Shown piece after piece: positions 1 through 9,878 of a stretch of DNA of 64,000 nt. Each line of letters begins with the position of its first letter. Position 1 is the stretch's first letter. Below the pieces are notes generated by a model. That model saw only the letters and a program-made list of their open reading frames with translations. It was not told the origin of the DNA and searched no databases. Source of the stretch: Serinibacter salmoneus. Its GTDB lineage: Bacteria > Actinomycetota > Actinomycetes > Actinomycetales > Beutenbergiaceae. The translations under genes were made by a program, and so were the position numbers. The stretch lies in the NCBI RefSeq assembly GCF_002563925.1, contig NZ_PDJD01000001.1, positions 1,742,973 to 1,806,972 of the forward strand, read 5' to 3'.

Positions 1-814
1 GCACCCCGATGAGCACCACGGTTCCCCAGGCGCCGCCGGTCACGGCGTTCATCGTGAACGCGTCGCGGAAGATGGAGACGATCATCTCGGGGACGTTCTC
101 GATGTTGATCGCCACGATCACCAGGCCCACCAGCAGGTACAGCAGGGCCATCACCGGCACCACCTTGTCGGTGACCGAGGCGATCCGGCGAGCGCCGCCG
201 AAGACAACGGCGGCGGTCATGAGGGCCAGCACGATCCCGATGCCCCAGCTCAGCGCGGCAGTCTCATTGCCCAGGGTGGAGGACAGCGAAGCGGAGATGG
301 TGTTGGCCTGCAGGGCGCTGAACACGAACGGGAAGCAGATGATGAGGATGACGGCGAAGAGCACACCCGCCCAGCGCGCGCCGAGCCCGTGCTGGATGTA
401 GTACGCGGGCCCGCCGCGGAAGCCCCGTGGGGAGTCCTTCACCTTGTAGATCTGCGCCAGCGTCGACTCCCCGAACGCCGAGGCGGCGCCGATGATCGAC
501 ATCAACCACATCCAGAACACGGCCCCCGGGCCGCCGGTGACGATCGCCGTCCCCACGCCCGCGATGTTCCCGACGCCCACGCGCGAGGCCGCCGAGACGG
601 TGAAGGCCTGGAAAGCGGAGATCGACTGCGCCTTCCCGTCCGGGCCCGGCGGGGTCTTGTCCGTGAGTCGTCGGATCATCTCCGGCAACAGGCGGATCTG
701 CACGCCACCGGTACGGATCGTGAGGTACAACCCGAGGATCACGACGACGGGCAGGACGGCCCAGCTCCACAGGTAGCCGCCGATGGTGCCGATCCAGTCC
801 TCAAGGGTGCTCAT
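1..814 (-). CDS. Alanine/glycine:cation symporter (AGCS), N-terminal part
   Basis: This gene runs off the left edge, so only the first 271 or so residues are present. Members of the AGCS family import alanine or glycine with sodium across the plasma membrane. The visible part has a first hydrophobic segment near residues 12-30 and the family-typical stretch ASRVGVGNIAGVGTAI near residues 70-90, followed by several more membrane segments. The start is the ATG read leftward from 814. A TAGGTT hexamer lies six bases upstream with no Shine-Dalgarno, so the message is probably leaderless. It is read in the same direction as the YibE/F gene but has its own promoter. The family call is firm; substrate and ion are inferred. 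Confidence 0.9.
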   Translation of the reverse strand, partial: MSTLEDWIGTIGGYLWSWAVLPVVVILGLYLTIRTGGVQIRLLPEMIRRLTDKTPPGPDGKAQSISAFQAFTVSAASRVGVGNIAGVGTAIVTGGPGAVFWMWLMSIIGAASAFGESTLAQIYKVKDSPRGFRGGPAYYIQHGLGARWAGVLFAVILIICFPFVFSALQANTISASLSSTLGNETAALSWGIGIVLALMTAAVVFGGARRIASVTDKVVPVMALLYLLVGLVIVAINIENVPEMIVSIFRDAFTMNAVTGGAWGTVVLIGV

Positions 815-826
815 ACGTGGAACCTA
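815..826 (-). promoter_or_regulatory. Leaderless -10 element of the AGCS gene
   Basis: TAGGTT (821-826, minus strand) is separated by six bases from the ATG at 814. A transcript starting about seven bases after the -10 would begin at the start codon. No convincing -35 is seen. Confidence 0.6.
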
Positions 827-876
827 GCGCCCGCGGGCCCGGCGCGCGCGGACTGAGGAGCACGACACGCGCGTCG

Positions 877-2147
877 TCACACGCCGGTAACACGCAGAGC
901 GGGGCGCGAGGTGCGCACCAGGGCCGCGGCGATCGCGGTGGTGATCGGGATCGCAAGGACCAACCCGATCGAGGAGACCAGGGTGCGCACGATCTCCTCC
1001 GCCAGCGAGGCGGAGGTGAGCAGGTCGAGCACGCTGCGATCGTAGATCGCGGTGGCCATCAGCAACGGCAGCGCGGTGCCGACGTAGGCGAAGGCCAGGG
1101 TGTACACGGTCGAGGCGATGTGATCCCGCCCGATGCGCATGGCGCGGGCGAAGACCCGACGGCGCGGAGCGCTCGGATCCGTGGCGTGCAGCTCCCAGAC
1201 GGCGGACGCCTGGGTGATCGTCACGTCGTTCAGCGCCCCCAGCCCTGCGATCACGAACCCGCACACCAGCAGGGCGCGCAGGCTCACCTCCGGGAAGAGC
1301 CCGGCCACGAGGAACCCCTCCTCCGAGCCCGTGCCGAGCAACCCGGTGGCGTCCGCGGACCACACCGCGAGCACCGTCGTGACGGCCAGCCCACCGAAGG
1401 TCCCGACCAGGGCGGTGGTGGTGCGGATCGAGATCCCGTGCGCGAGGTAGACCGAGAGGAACATCATGGCGCTGGAACCGGTGAGCGCGACCAGCAGCGG
1501 CGAGGTACCCAACATGAGGGCCGGCAGCACGAAGAACCCGATCACGCTCAGCGAGCCGAACAGCCCGACCACCGCCGCCAGGCCCCGCCACCGGGCGACC
1601 AGCGCCACCAGCGCCACATAGGCCAGGGCGAGCCACAGCAGCGGGATGTCTCGTTCGTAGTCCACGAAGGTGTAGGCGGCGCCGTCGGCGAGCCCCTGAC
1701 CATCGAAGACCACGGAGATCTCCGCGCCGATCGGGATCTCCTCCTTCAGCACGTCCGGCTGCACGGTGACCTCGACCACCTGCCCGGCCCCGGAGCCGGT
1801 GAGCAGTTCCGCCTCGACCTCCGCACCCGGTGTGAGCGGCACCGCCACGATGCGTGCGGTCTCGAAACTCACGCCGTCCACGGTCATGGGGACGGAACCG
1901 GCGATCGACTCGCTGCGGGGCCAGAGCGCGACCATGGCGATCACGGTCACCAGGAGCAGTGGGACGACGATCGAGGTCAGCAGGATCTGCGCGCGACGGC
2001 GTTCCCGGGCCGGGAGGTTCAACTCACCATGACCATGACCATGACCTGCGTGGCCGGGCACCTCAGGCGCCTCGGGAACCTCGGGAACCTCAGGGGCACC
2101 CGCATGCCTGCCCCGGCGGCTGCGCGGGGCCTCCTGCGGGCCCTGGG

Positions 2148-2151
<4 letters not shown>
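877..2151 (-). CDS. YibE/F family multi-pass membrane protein
   Basis: This 424-residue protein matches the YibE/F-like family of polytopic membrane proteins, whose molecular role is unclear. The N-terminus is cytoplasmic-looking, with proline/glutamate repeats ([14 protein letters not shown], about residues 21-34) and a histidine-rich patch ([10 protein letters not shown], about 34-43). A membrane segment follows near 57-78, then an extracytoplasmic domain of about 90 residues, then seven or so membrane segments to the C-terminus. The GTG start at 2151 overlaps the glyS stop by four bases (GTGA), implying co-translation after glyS. The histidine patch could bind metal, and the zinc locus lies divergently next door, but that link is only suggestive. 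Confidence 0.85.
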
Positions 2152-3527
<1,376 letters not shown>

Positions 3528-3620
3528 TGCTGCTCCTTGCGATGGGGTCGGTACTGCGCCCCAACTTACCGGGCAGGACGTGAGGACCTCGTCAGGCAGG
3601 CGGCGGACGGCGCGGACGAG

Positions 3621-3659
3621 TTGACAACCATCCACCCGTTTTTGAGAATGTTTCTCATG
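3621..3659 (+). promoter_or_regulatory. Zur box and promoter of first znuA
   Basis: TTGACA (3621-3626) and GAGAAT (3644-3649) are 17 bases apart and form a -35/-10 pair. The 15-bp element TGAGAATGTTTCTCA (3643-3657) covers the -10 and ends on the A of the ATG. It has a perfect 6-3-6 inverted symmetry and agrees at 12 of 15 bases with the actinobacterial Zur box TGAAAATGATTTTCA. Zinc-loaded Zur bound here should block transcription. The start codon coincides with the expected transcription start, so the mRNA is leaderless. Confidence 0.85.
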
Positions 3660-4598
3660 TCGTCGTCGGTTCGCCCTGCCCTGCCCAGCCTCCTCGCCGC
3701 GGCGGGCCTCGCCGTCGCCGGCTGCGCCTCGACATCCGCCGTGGAGATCGAACCGGCGGCCGGAAGCGGCACCGACCCGGCGACGCCGGTCACGGTGGTG
3801 GCGACCGCCTACCCGATGGAGTACCTGGCCGCGCGGGTCGGCGGCGGCTTGGTGACGGTGGAGAACCTCACGCTGGCAGGGAACCAGCCCCATGATCTGG
3901 AGATCTCTCCCGCCGATGCCGCCCGCGTGCGGGAGGAGGCGGCGCTCATCGTCTACATCGACCACTTCCAGGGATCGGTGGACGCCCTCGTGGCAGAGGC
4001 GGGCGTGCCGGCCTTCGACATGAAGGGCTCCGGTGACGCGCTCGAGCGCGAGGGTATCGACGCCCAGGACACCGAGGCCCTCGAGCTCGATCCGCACGTC
4101 TGGTTCGACCCACTGCGGATGTCCGTGGCGGCCCAGGACCTCGCAGCGGAACTCACGGCCGTCCACCCCGAGGGCTCCGAGACCTTCCAGGCGAACGCCG
4201 ATGCGTTCTCCGCCGAACTCACGGCACTCGACGCCGCCTACACCGAGGGACTCTCTTCGTGCGAACGCGACGTCATCGTCGTCTCCCATGAGGCGTACGG
4301 GTACCTGGAAGCCGCGTACGGCCTCGAGCAGGCGGGGCTGCAGGGATTCGACCCCGAGATCGAGCCCTCCCCGGCGACCGTTCGGGAGATCGAGGAGGTC
4401 ATCACCACCAATGGTGTGACCACGATCTTCATCGAGACGATGCTCAGCCCGGACGTCGCCGAGGTCCTTGCGGACGACCTGGGCATCGAGACGGCGCTCC
4501 TGAGCCCCCTGGAGGGCGGGCCGGAGGGCGGCGGGGACTACCTGTCCACGATGGAGTCCAACCTGGAGGCACTCCGGGCTGCCCTCGGGTGCGCGTGA
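3657..4598 (+). CDS. znuA: Zinc ABC transporter substrate-binding lipoprotein, short-loop ZnuA
   Basis: This is a 313-residue cluster A-I metal-binding lipoprotein that captures zinc outside the cell for the ZnuBC permease. The signal peptide ends in the lipobox VAGC (Cys23). Likely metal ligands are H79 (PHDLE), H147 (DPHVWFD), H211 (VVSHEAYGY) and E260 (IFIET). Cysteines in SCERD and at the extreme C-terminus could form the family disulfide. The flexible His-rich loop of typical ZnuA proteins is missing, unlike its paralogue downstream. The ATG at 3657 is chosen because the promoter places the transcription start there; an in-frame ATG at 3648 lies inside the -10. The gene has its own Zur box. 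Zinc is strongly favoured over manganese by that regulation. Confidence 0.93.
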   Translation: MSSSVRPALPSLLAAAGLAVAGCASTSAVEIEPAAGSGTDPATPVTVVATAYPMEYLAARVGGGLVTVENLTLAGNQPHDLEISPADAARVREEAALIVYIDHFQGSVDALVAEAGVPAFDMKGSGDALEREGIDAQDTEALELDPHVWFDPLRMSVAAQDLAAELTAVHPEGSETFQANADAFSAELTALDAAYTEGLSSCERDVIVVSHEAYGYLEAAYGLEQAGLQGFDPEIEPSPATVREIEEVITTNGVTTIFIETMLSPDVAEVLADDLGIETALLSPLEGGPEGGGDYLSTMESNLEALRAALGCA

Positions 4599-4648
4599 TC
4601 GCGCTACCCCGGCCCACCGCGCGCGGGGTGTGTCGCTTACCACAGGCT

Positions 4649-4687
4649 TTGACAGACCTCAAGGATGCGATGAGAATGGTTTTCATG
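4649..4687 (+). promoter_or_regulatory. Zur box and promoter of second znuA
   Basis: The layout copies the first znuA promoter. TTGACA (4649-4654) and GAGAAT (4672-4677) are 17 bases apart. The Zur-like box TGAGAATGGTTTTCA (4671-4685) agrees at 13 of 15 bases with the actinobacterial consensus and again ends on the A of the ATG (4685). The second znuA and znuCB can therefore be transcribed independently of the first znuA. Confidence 0.87.
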
Positions 4688-5698
4688 CCTCGTACCGCTC
4701 GCCGTGCCATGCCCGCGCTCCTCACGGCCGCCGCCCTCACCCTCGCCGCGTGCTCGAGCACCGACGACTCCGGGGGGTCCGGCGCCGCCGAGGACGCCAC
4801 CACCGCGTCCGCCGACGCCACGGAGGCTGACAGTGAGCGCATCACGGTGGTCGCCGCGGCGTACCCGCTGGAGTTCCTCGCCGGCGCCGTGGGTGGCGAC
4901 CTGGTGACCGTGGAGAGCCTGGCCCCTGCCGGCGCGGAGCCGCACGACCTGGAACTCGCCCCCGCCCAGGTGAACGCGGTGGAGAACGCCGACCTCGTGG
5001 TCTACCTGGAGGGCTTCCAGACCGCCGTGGACGACGCCGTCGCCCAGACCTCGAGCACCGCGCTGGACCTGATCCCGGTGACCCTCGGCGTCGAGCACGA
5101 GCACGACCATGCCGAGGACGAGCACGCCGAGGAGGAGGCCGACACCGAGGACTCCCACGACGGTCACGACCACGGCGATCTCGACTTCGACCCGCACGTG
5201 TGGCTCGACCCGTTGCGCATGGCAGCCGCCGCTGAGGCGCTCGCGGAGGAGCTCTCCGCCCTCGACCCGGCGGGCGCCGAGACCTTCCACGCGAATGCGG
5301 ACGCCCTGATCGCCGAGCTCAACGGCCTGGACGAGGCCTACCACGACGGACTGGCCTCCTGCGAACGGGACGTCATCGTCGTCTCCCACGAGGCCTACGG
5401 CTACCTCGCCGAGTCCTACGGCTTCGAGCAGGTCGGCCTGTCCGGGATCGACCCGGACACCGAGCCCTCCCCCGCCAAGGTGCGTGAGATCGAGCAGGTG
5501 GTCACCGAGAACGGCGTGACGACGATCTTCGTGGAGACGCTGCTGAGCCCGGACGTGGCCGAGGTCCTCGCGAACGACCTGGGAATCACCACCGCCCTGC
5601 TCAGCCCGCTGGAGAGCGAGCCGGAGGACGGCGGGGACTACCTCACGCAGACCGAGGCCAACCTCGAGGCGCTGCGCACCGCCATGGACTGCGCGTGA
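4685..5698 (+). CDS. znuA: Zinc ABC transporter substrate-binding lipoprotein with His-rich loop
   Basis: This 337-residue ZnuA paralogue is clearly related to the preceding gene, for example in the shared stretches around [17 protein letters not shown]. The lipobox is LAAC at Cys23. Likely ligands are H87, H171, H235 and E284. Between the first two it has a long His/Asp/Glu-rich loop (about residues 138-163, including HEHDHAEDEHAEEEADTED), the hallmark of high-affinity zinc scavenging ZnuA proteins. The ATG at 4685 coincides with the predicted transcription start. Its stop overlaps the znuC GTG by four bases, so it is the component tied to the permease genes. The neighbouring paralogue may work at a different zinc range. 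Confidence 0.95.
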   Translation: MPRTARRAMPALLTAAALTLAACSSTDDSGGSGAAEDATTASADATEADSERITVVAAAYPLEFLAGAVGGDLVTVESLAPAGAEPHDLELAPAQVNAVENADLVVYLEGFQTAVDDAVAQTSSTALDLIPVTLGVEHEHDHAEDEHAEEEADTEDSHDGHDHGDLDFDPHVWLDPLRMAAAAEALAEELSALDPAGAETFHANADALIAELNGLDEAYHDGLASCERDVIVVSHEAYGYLAESYGFEQVGLSGIDPDTEPSPAKVREIEQVVTENGVTTIFVETLLSPDVAEVLANDLGITTALLSPLESEPEDGGDYLTQTEANLEALRTAMDCA

Positions 5699-6474
5699 TC
5701 CTCCCGCTGCACGTCGAGCACCTCGACGTCACCCTCGGGGGGTCCCGCATCCTGCGGGACGTCTCGGTGAGGGTGGCCAGTGGGGAGTGCGTCGCCCTGC
5801 TCGGAGCCAACGGCTCGGGGAAGTCGACGCTGGTGCGCGCCGCGCTCGGGGTTGTGCCCGCCTCGGCCGGGCAGGTGCACCTGTTCGGCACGCCGGTCGC
5901 CCGGCGCCGCAGCGTGCCCTGGGAGCGCGTCGGGTACGTCCCCCAGCGATCCACCGCCGTCGCGGGGGTCCCGGCCACGGTCCGCGAGGTGGTCACCTCC
6001 GGCCTGCTGAGCGCTCGGCGCATCGCGCCACCGCGTGACGCACGTGCCCGGGTGCTCGCCGCGCTCGAGAGGGTGGGGATGGCCGCGCACCTGCGCCGCC
6101 CCATCGCCCAACTCTCCGGTGGCCAGCAGCAGCGAGTGCTCATCGCACGGGCACTGGTCCGCGAACCCGAGTTCCTCGTGCTGGACGAGCCACTGGCGGG
6201 GGTCGACACCGACAGCCAGGCTACCTTCGCGAGCACCCTGCGCCGCCTGCGCAGGGACGGGCTCACGGTGCTGGTGGTGCTCCACGAGTCCGGGCCGCTG
6301 GCACCCCTGCTGACTCGGGCGGTCGTGCTGCGACATGGCGCCGTCGTGCACGACGGCCCGCCACCGCACCCGGCGCCCGGGCACGACGAGGCCGACCACG
6401 ATCACCAGCACGACCACGCCGAGCCCGACCTCGCCCCGGCCGCCCTCGCTCTGAACCCGGAGAACCTCGCATGA
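5695..6474 (+). CDS. znuC: Zinc ABC transporter ATP-binding protein
   Basis: This 259-residue ATPase powers zinc uptake by the ZnuABC importer at the inner face of the membrane. The Walker A is GANGSGKST (about 38-46), the Q-loop lies around YVPQRS, the signature is LSGGQQQR and the Walker B is FLVLDEP, followed by an H-loop in VVLHESG. The C-terminal tail (about 223-245) is rich in His and Asp (HDEADHDHQHDHAE) and could bind zinc inside the cell. The GTG start sits in GTGA, overlapping the znuA stop by four bases. The downstream znuB start overlaps this stop in the same way, so the three are translationally coupled. Confidence 0.95.
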   Translation: MILPLHVEHLDVTLGGSRILRDVSVRVASGECVALLGANGSGKSTLVRAALGVVPASAGQVHLFGTPVARRRSVPWERVGYVPQRSTAVAGVPATVREVVTSGLLSARRIAPPRDARARVLAALERVGMAAHLRRPIAQLSGGQQQRVLIARALVREPEFLVLDEPLAGVDTDSQATFASTLRRLRRDGLTVLVVLHESGPLAPLLTRAVVLRHGAVVHDGPPPHPAPGHDEADHDHQHDHAEPDLAPAALALNPENLA

Positions 6475-7406
6475 GCGCCGTCCTGGACATCTTCTCCAGC
6501 CCGCTCATGCAGCGCGCGCTCATCGCCGCGGTGGTCGTGGGGCTCTCCGCCCCTGTCATCGGCACCTACCTGGTGCAGCGCAAGCTCTCGCTGCTCGGTG
6601 ACGGCATCGGCCACGTGGCGCTCACCGGCGTCGCCGCCGGGTGGTTGGTCGGTGGGGCGCTGGGACTCACGCCCCAGGACTCCCTCGCCATCCCGGGGGC
6701 CGTGGTCGCCGCCATCGCCGGCGCGCTGATCATCGACGTGGTCCGGGAGCGCGGCAAGGCGAGCGGGGACATGGCACTCGCGCTGCTGTTCTACGGCGGC
6801 ATCGCGGGTGGTGTGCTGTTGATCGGACTCGCGGGCGGGACCACCGCCAATCTCATGGCCTACCTCTTCGGCTCCATCGCCACCGTGGCCCCCAGCGACG
6901 TGCTGACCATCAGCATCCTGGGCGTCCTGGTCATCGGCGTGGGGGTGGGACTGCGCCCGGCGCTCTTCGCCGTCTCCCACGACGAGGAGATGGCGCGCAC
7001 CCTGGGCCTGCCGGTGCGCGCCCTCAACGTGCTGATCGCGGTGATCGCCGCACTCACCGTGACCGTGGCGATGCGCGTCGTCGGGCTGCTGCTGGTGAGC
7101 GCGATCATGATCGTCCCGGTCGCGATCGCCCAGCTCGTGGCCCGCTCCTTCACGGCCACGATGCGCATCGCGATGGGGGTCGGCGTGCTGGTCACGGTCA
7201 GCGGCCTGATCATCACCTACTTCCACGCCCTCTCACCCGGCGCCGTGATCGTCTGCCTGGCCATCGGCATCTACGCCGTCACCGCGGCCCTCGCGCCACT
7301 GCTGCGCCGCGCCCGTCCGCGTAGCATGGAGGATCCGCACCCCGACCTGCCCGACGACGTCCTGGTCGCCGCGCCGGCCGCGGGGTGCGAGGACAAGCCG
7401 AACTAG
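6471..7406 (+). CDS. znuB: Zinc ABC transporter permease
   Basis: This 311-residue polytopic protein of the ABC-3 family forms the membrane channel of the zinc importer. About eight or nine hydrophobic segments are visible, starting with LIAAVVVGLSAPVIGTYLV. The family-typical cytoplasmic loop near SHDEEMARTLGLPVRALN would dock on ZnuC. The ATG overlaps the znuC stop by four bases. The C-terminal 35 or so residues are hydrophilic and acidic. The gene completes a Zur-controlled znuA-znuA-znuC-znuB set, with the regulator gene directly downstream. Confidence 0.95.
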   Translation: MSAVLDIFSSPLMQRALIAAVVVGLSAPVIGTYLVQRKLSLLGDGIGHVALTGVAAGWLVGGALGLTPQDSLAIPGAVVAAIAGALIIDVVRERGKASGDMALALLFYGGIAGGVLLIGLAGGTTANLMAYLFGSIATVAPSDVLTISILGVLVIGVGVGLRPALFAVSHDEEMARTLGLPVRALNVLIAVIAALTVTVAMRVVGLLLVSAIMIVPVAIAQLVARSFTATMRIAMGVGVLVTVSGLIITYFHALSPGAVIVCLAIGIYAVTAALAPLLRRARPRSMEDPHPDLPDDVLVAAPAAGCEDKPN

Positions 7407-7450
7407 ACTGTGACATAGCGCGCCAGGGGTGGCGCACCAAGGAGGAAGCC

Positions 7451-7837
7451 GTGGCACGCACCACCAGGCAGCGCACGGCCGTGGCGGATCTGCTTGCGCA
7501 GACCACCGAGTTCGTCAGCGCCCAGGAAGTGCACCGGCTCCTCATCGACCGCGAGGAGTCCGTGGGCCTCGCCACCGTCTACCGCACCCTGCAGATCCTG
7601 GCCGACGACGGGCAGGTCGATGCCCTGCGCGGTCCCGACGGCGAGGTGCGCTACCGCATGTGCGCGCGGGACTCCCACCACCACCACCTGGTCTGCCGGG
7701 TGTGCGGTCGTACCACCGAGCTCGACGCGCAGGCCGTGGAGGCCTGGGCCAAGGCGATCGCGGCCGATCAGGGGTACTCCGATGTGCAGCACACGGTGGA
7801 GCTCTTCGGGACCTGCCCGGACTGCGCCACCCGCTGA
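7451..7837 (+). CDS. zur: Fur-family zinc uptake regulator Zur
   Basis: This 128-residue Fur-family repressor would bind the two Zur boxes upstream of the znuA genes when zinc is plentiful. The winged-helix DNA-binding half includes the recognition region VGLATVYRTLQIL (about 38-50). Metal-binding elements are the run H76-H79, the structural pair C82/C85 (CRVC) and C122/C125 (CPDC). The GTG at 7451 is preferred because AAGGAGG lies six bases upstream; the open frame extends 22 codons further but has no ribosome site. A TAGACT at 7404-7409 may give a separate promoter. Zur rather than Fur is inferred from the locus. Confidence 0.93.
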   Translation: MARTTRQRTAVADLLAQTTEFVSAQEVHRLLIDREESVGLATVYRTLQILADDGQVDALRGPDGEVRYRMCARDSHHHHLVCRVCGRTTELDAQAVEAWAKAIAADQGYSDVQHTVELFGTCPDCATR

Positions 7838-8442
7838 TGCCGTCCTGGCTCGACGGCGCGTCGTTCTGGCCGCTGTTCGCCTTCTTCTTCGCGATCGTCT
7901 TCTTCCGGACCCAGGCGACGTACTGGATCGCGCGCGTGGTCACGACGTGGTCCCTCGACCACACCCGGCCGCAGCGGCCGTGGGTGCGCCGGGTGCACGC
8001 GTGGCTGCAGGGCGAGCAGGGCCAGCGCGGGGTGCGCACGATCGAGCGCTGGGGCCTGATCGCCGTGCCACTCTCCTTCCTCGCCAGTGGTACCAAGACC
8101 GTCATCAACGGCGCGGCGGGGGTGCTCGCCATGCCGTTCGCGCGCTACCTGCCCGCGATGCTGCTCGGGTGTGTGGCGCACTCGATCATCTACGCCACGA
8201 TCGGCTGGGCGGCCTGGCTGGCCGCCCTCTCGGCCGCGACCGGGTCGCCGTGGGGCATCGCCGCGCTGGTGCTCATCGTGCTCGCTCTCGGGGCACTGAT
8301 CGTCCACGCCGTCGTACGCGCGCGCCGCCGTCGCCTCACAGCGGACACGGCCGACCATGACGACACGCTCGATCCGCGCGACGTGCGCACCCGGACGGAC
8401 GCCGGGCGCGACGACGTCGCCGCGCCCCGACCTCCCGCCTGA
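7837..8442 (+). CDS. VTT/DedA-like membrane protein
   Basis: This 201-residue protein has an N-terminal hydrophobic segment (about 8-30), a basic middle region, then a stretch resembling the VTT (SNARE-associated, DedA-type) core, around LIAVPLSFLASGTKTVING and FARYLPAMLLGCVAHSIIY, and a last membrane segment near 145-165. The C-terminal 35 residues are polar. DedA-type proteins act in membrane lipid handling and membrane potential; the exact role here is unknown. The ATG overlaps the zur stop by one base (TGATG), so it is co-translated with zur. Whether it has anything to do with zinc is untested. Confidence 0.75.
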   Translation: MPSWLDGASFWPLFAFFFAIVFFRTQATYWIARVVTTWSLDHTRPQRPWVRRVHAWLQGEQGQRGVRTIERWGLIAVPLSFLASGTKTVINGAAGVLAMPFARYLPAMLLGCVAHSIIYATIGWAAWLAALSAATGSPWGIAALVLIVLALGALIVHAVVRARRRRLTADTADHDDTLDPRDVRTRTDAGRDDVAAPRPPA

Positions 8443-8448
8443 GCGGCG

Positions 8449-8796
8449 CTACTCCCCCGCGGCGATACAGAACTCGTTGCCCTGTGGGTCCGCCAGGGTG
8501 ACCCAGCCGAAGTCACCCTGCGTGCGGTGACCCACCAGGGTGGCGCCGGCCGCCAGGAGCCGTTCGAGCTCGGGGGTCAGGTCACCCTCCACGGCGAGGT
8601 CCAGGTGGAGCCGGTTCTTCCCGGGCGCCACCTCCTCGACCCGCTGGAATCCGAGCCGAAGCGATGGTGTCTGCACCACCACGAACCAGCCCTCGTTCTC
8701 CGCAACGATCTCGCCACCGGTCACCGTGGCCCAGAACTCCGCGAGCGGAAGCGGATCGGTGGAATCGGTCGTCACCATCGCAATCGCGTTCGTCAT
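8449..8796 (-). CDS. VOC-family (glyoxalase-like) protein
   Basis: This 115-residue single-domain protein has the compact vicinal-oxygen-chelate fold pattern: strand regions around AIAMVTTDS, GWFVVVQTP, KNRLHLDLAVEG and GWVTLADPQGNEFCI. Such small actinobacterial VOC proteins are often of unknown substrate, related to glyoxalase or fosfomycin/bleomycin resistance proteins. Conserved metal-ligand positions H64 (LHLD) and E108 (NEF) are present. The ATG at 8796 has TACGGT six bases upstream and no Shine-Dalgarno, so it is probably leaderless. It ends six bases from the convergent VTT gene. Confidence 0.8.
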   Translation of the reverse strand: MTNAIAMVTTDSTDPLPLAEFWATVTGGEIVAENEGWFVVVQTPSLRLGFQRVEEVAPGKNRLHLDLAVEGDLTPELERLLAAGATLVGHRTQGDFGWVTLADPQGNEFCIAAGE

Positions 8797-8808
8797 ACCC
8801 ACACCGTA
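8797..8808 (-). promoter_or_regulatory. Leaderless -10 element of the VOC gene
   Basis: TACGGT (8803-8808, minus strand) followed by six bases and the ATG at 8796; no ribosome-binding site lies between. Confidence 0.5.
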
Positions 8809-8877
8809 GGTGCCACCACCGACATCGCGGTGAACGGGTTGCGGCGTCTCTTGGCGCACACCAGGCGAGGCCGGGTC

Positions 8878-9005
8878 GGCACAACCACACGCTCGGCGAA
8901 CCTCCCCACCCGCCGAACGATGGACTGCGCACGATTCCCGCGCGCCACCTCCGCGCAACAACACGCTCGGCGAAGCAGGGTCGGCGCAACAACACGCTCG
9001 GCGAA
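8878..9005. repeat. Dispersed 23-bp repeat, three copies
   Basis: Three copies of GGCGCAACAACACGCTCGGCGAA-type sequence, split here as GGCGCAACAACACG plus CTCGGCGAA, occur at 8878-8900, 8952-8974 and 8983-9005. The last two are spaced exactly 31 bp apart. A weak inverted copy may lie at 8907-8929. The same family recurs at 30.9 kb. The 248-bp gap between the VOC gene and uppS holds no gene I can support. Confidence 0.75.
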
Positions 9006-9044
9006 CCGGCGGAGCGCTCGCGGGGTGGGATCAGGCTGGCTCAG

Positions 9045-9878
9045 TCAGGACGATGCGGTGGGCGGGTTGTCCCGGACGGCGTCGATCGCGGCGCCGTAGC
9101 GGCGGTCTCGCCGGGCGAACTGCTCGGCCGCCGCCCACAGGTCCCGGCGGTCCACCTCGGGCCACGGCTTGTCCAGGAAGACGTACTCCGCGTAGGCGGA
9201 CTGCCAGATCAGGAAGTTGGAGGAGCGCTGCTCCCCGCCGGTGCGGATGAACAGGTCCACATCGGGCATGTCCGGCTCGTCCAGGTGCCGCGCCACGGTG
9301 GCCTCGGTGATGCGGTCGGGGTCCAGCCGCCCGGCGGCCACCTCCCGCCCAATCGAGCGCATCGCGTCCGCGATCTCGGCGCGGCCGCCGTAGTTCACGC
9401 ACATCGTCAGGGTGCAGGTGGTGTTGCCCGCGGTGAGCTGCTCCGCCGTCTCCAACTCGGAGATCACCGAGCGCCACAGCCGGGGTCGGCGCCCGGCCCA
9501 GCGCACCCGCACACCCCACTCGTTCATCACGTCCCGGCGGCGGCGCAGCACGTCACGGTTGAACCCCATCAGGTAGCGCACCTCCTGCGGGGACCGCTTC
9601 CAGTTCTCCGTGGAGAACGCGTACGCGCTGATATGACCGATGCCCATCTCGATCGCGCCGGCGACGACGTCGAGCAGCACCTGCTCCCCCGCCGCGTGAC
9701 CCTCGGTGCGGGGCAGGCCCCGCGCATTGGCCCACCGGCCGTTGCCGTCCATCACGATCGCCACGTGCCGGGGCACCAGGCCCTCGGGGATCACCGGCAC
9801 TCGCGCGCCGGAGGGATGCGCGGGCGGTGCCACCGGATCGTGCGGCTGCCAGGTGGGTACGTCACGTCGAGCGCTCAC
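9045..9878 (-). CDS. uppS: Isoprenyl (undecaprenyl/polyprenyl) diphosphate synthase
   Basis: This cis-prenyltransferase builds the long polyprenyl diphosphate carrier used in cell-wall assembly. At 277 residues it has the family signatures: catalytic Asp44 in [12 protein letters not shown], the stretch [11 protein letters not shown], and [17 protein letters not shown] near the C-terminus with VFLDKPWPE. The first 30 residues are a polar, proline-rich extension typical of actinobacterial forms. The GTG start at 9878 lies in GTGA, overlapping the recO stop by four bases, although the frame stays open further upstream inside recO. In this lineage it follows recO on the backbone operon. Chain length cannot be told from the sequence. 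Confidence 0.95.
   Translation of the reverse strand: MSARRDVPTWQPHDPVAPPAHPSGARVPVIPEGLVPRHVAIVMDGNGRWANARGLPRTEGHAAGEQVLLDVVAGAIEMGIGHISAYAFSTENWKRSPQEVRYLMGFNRDVLRRRRDVMNEWGVRVRWAGRRPRLWRSVISELETAEQLTAGNTTCTLTMCVNYGGRAEIADAMRSIGREVAAGRLDPDRITEATVARHLDEPDMPDVDLFIRTGGEQRSSNFLIWQSAYAEYVFLDKPWPEVDRRDLWAAAEQFARRDRRYGAAIDAVRDNPPTASS

Noticed and set aside
8797-9044. Insertion-sequence remnant in the repeat region
   Set aside because: No transposase fragment, terminal inverted repeats or target duplication can be seen; only the short dispersed repeat is present.
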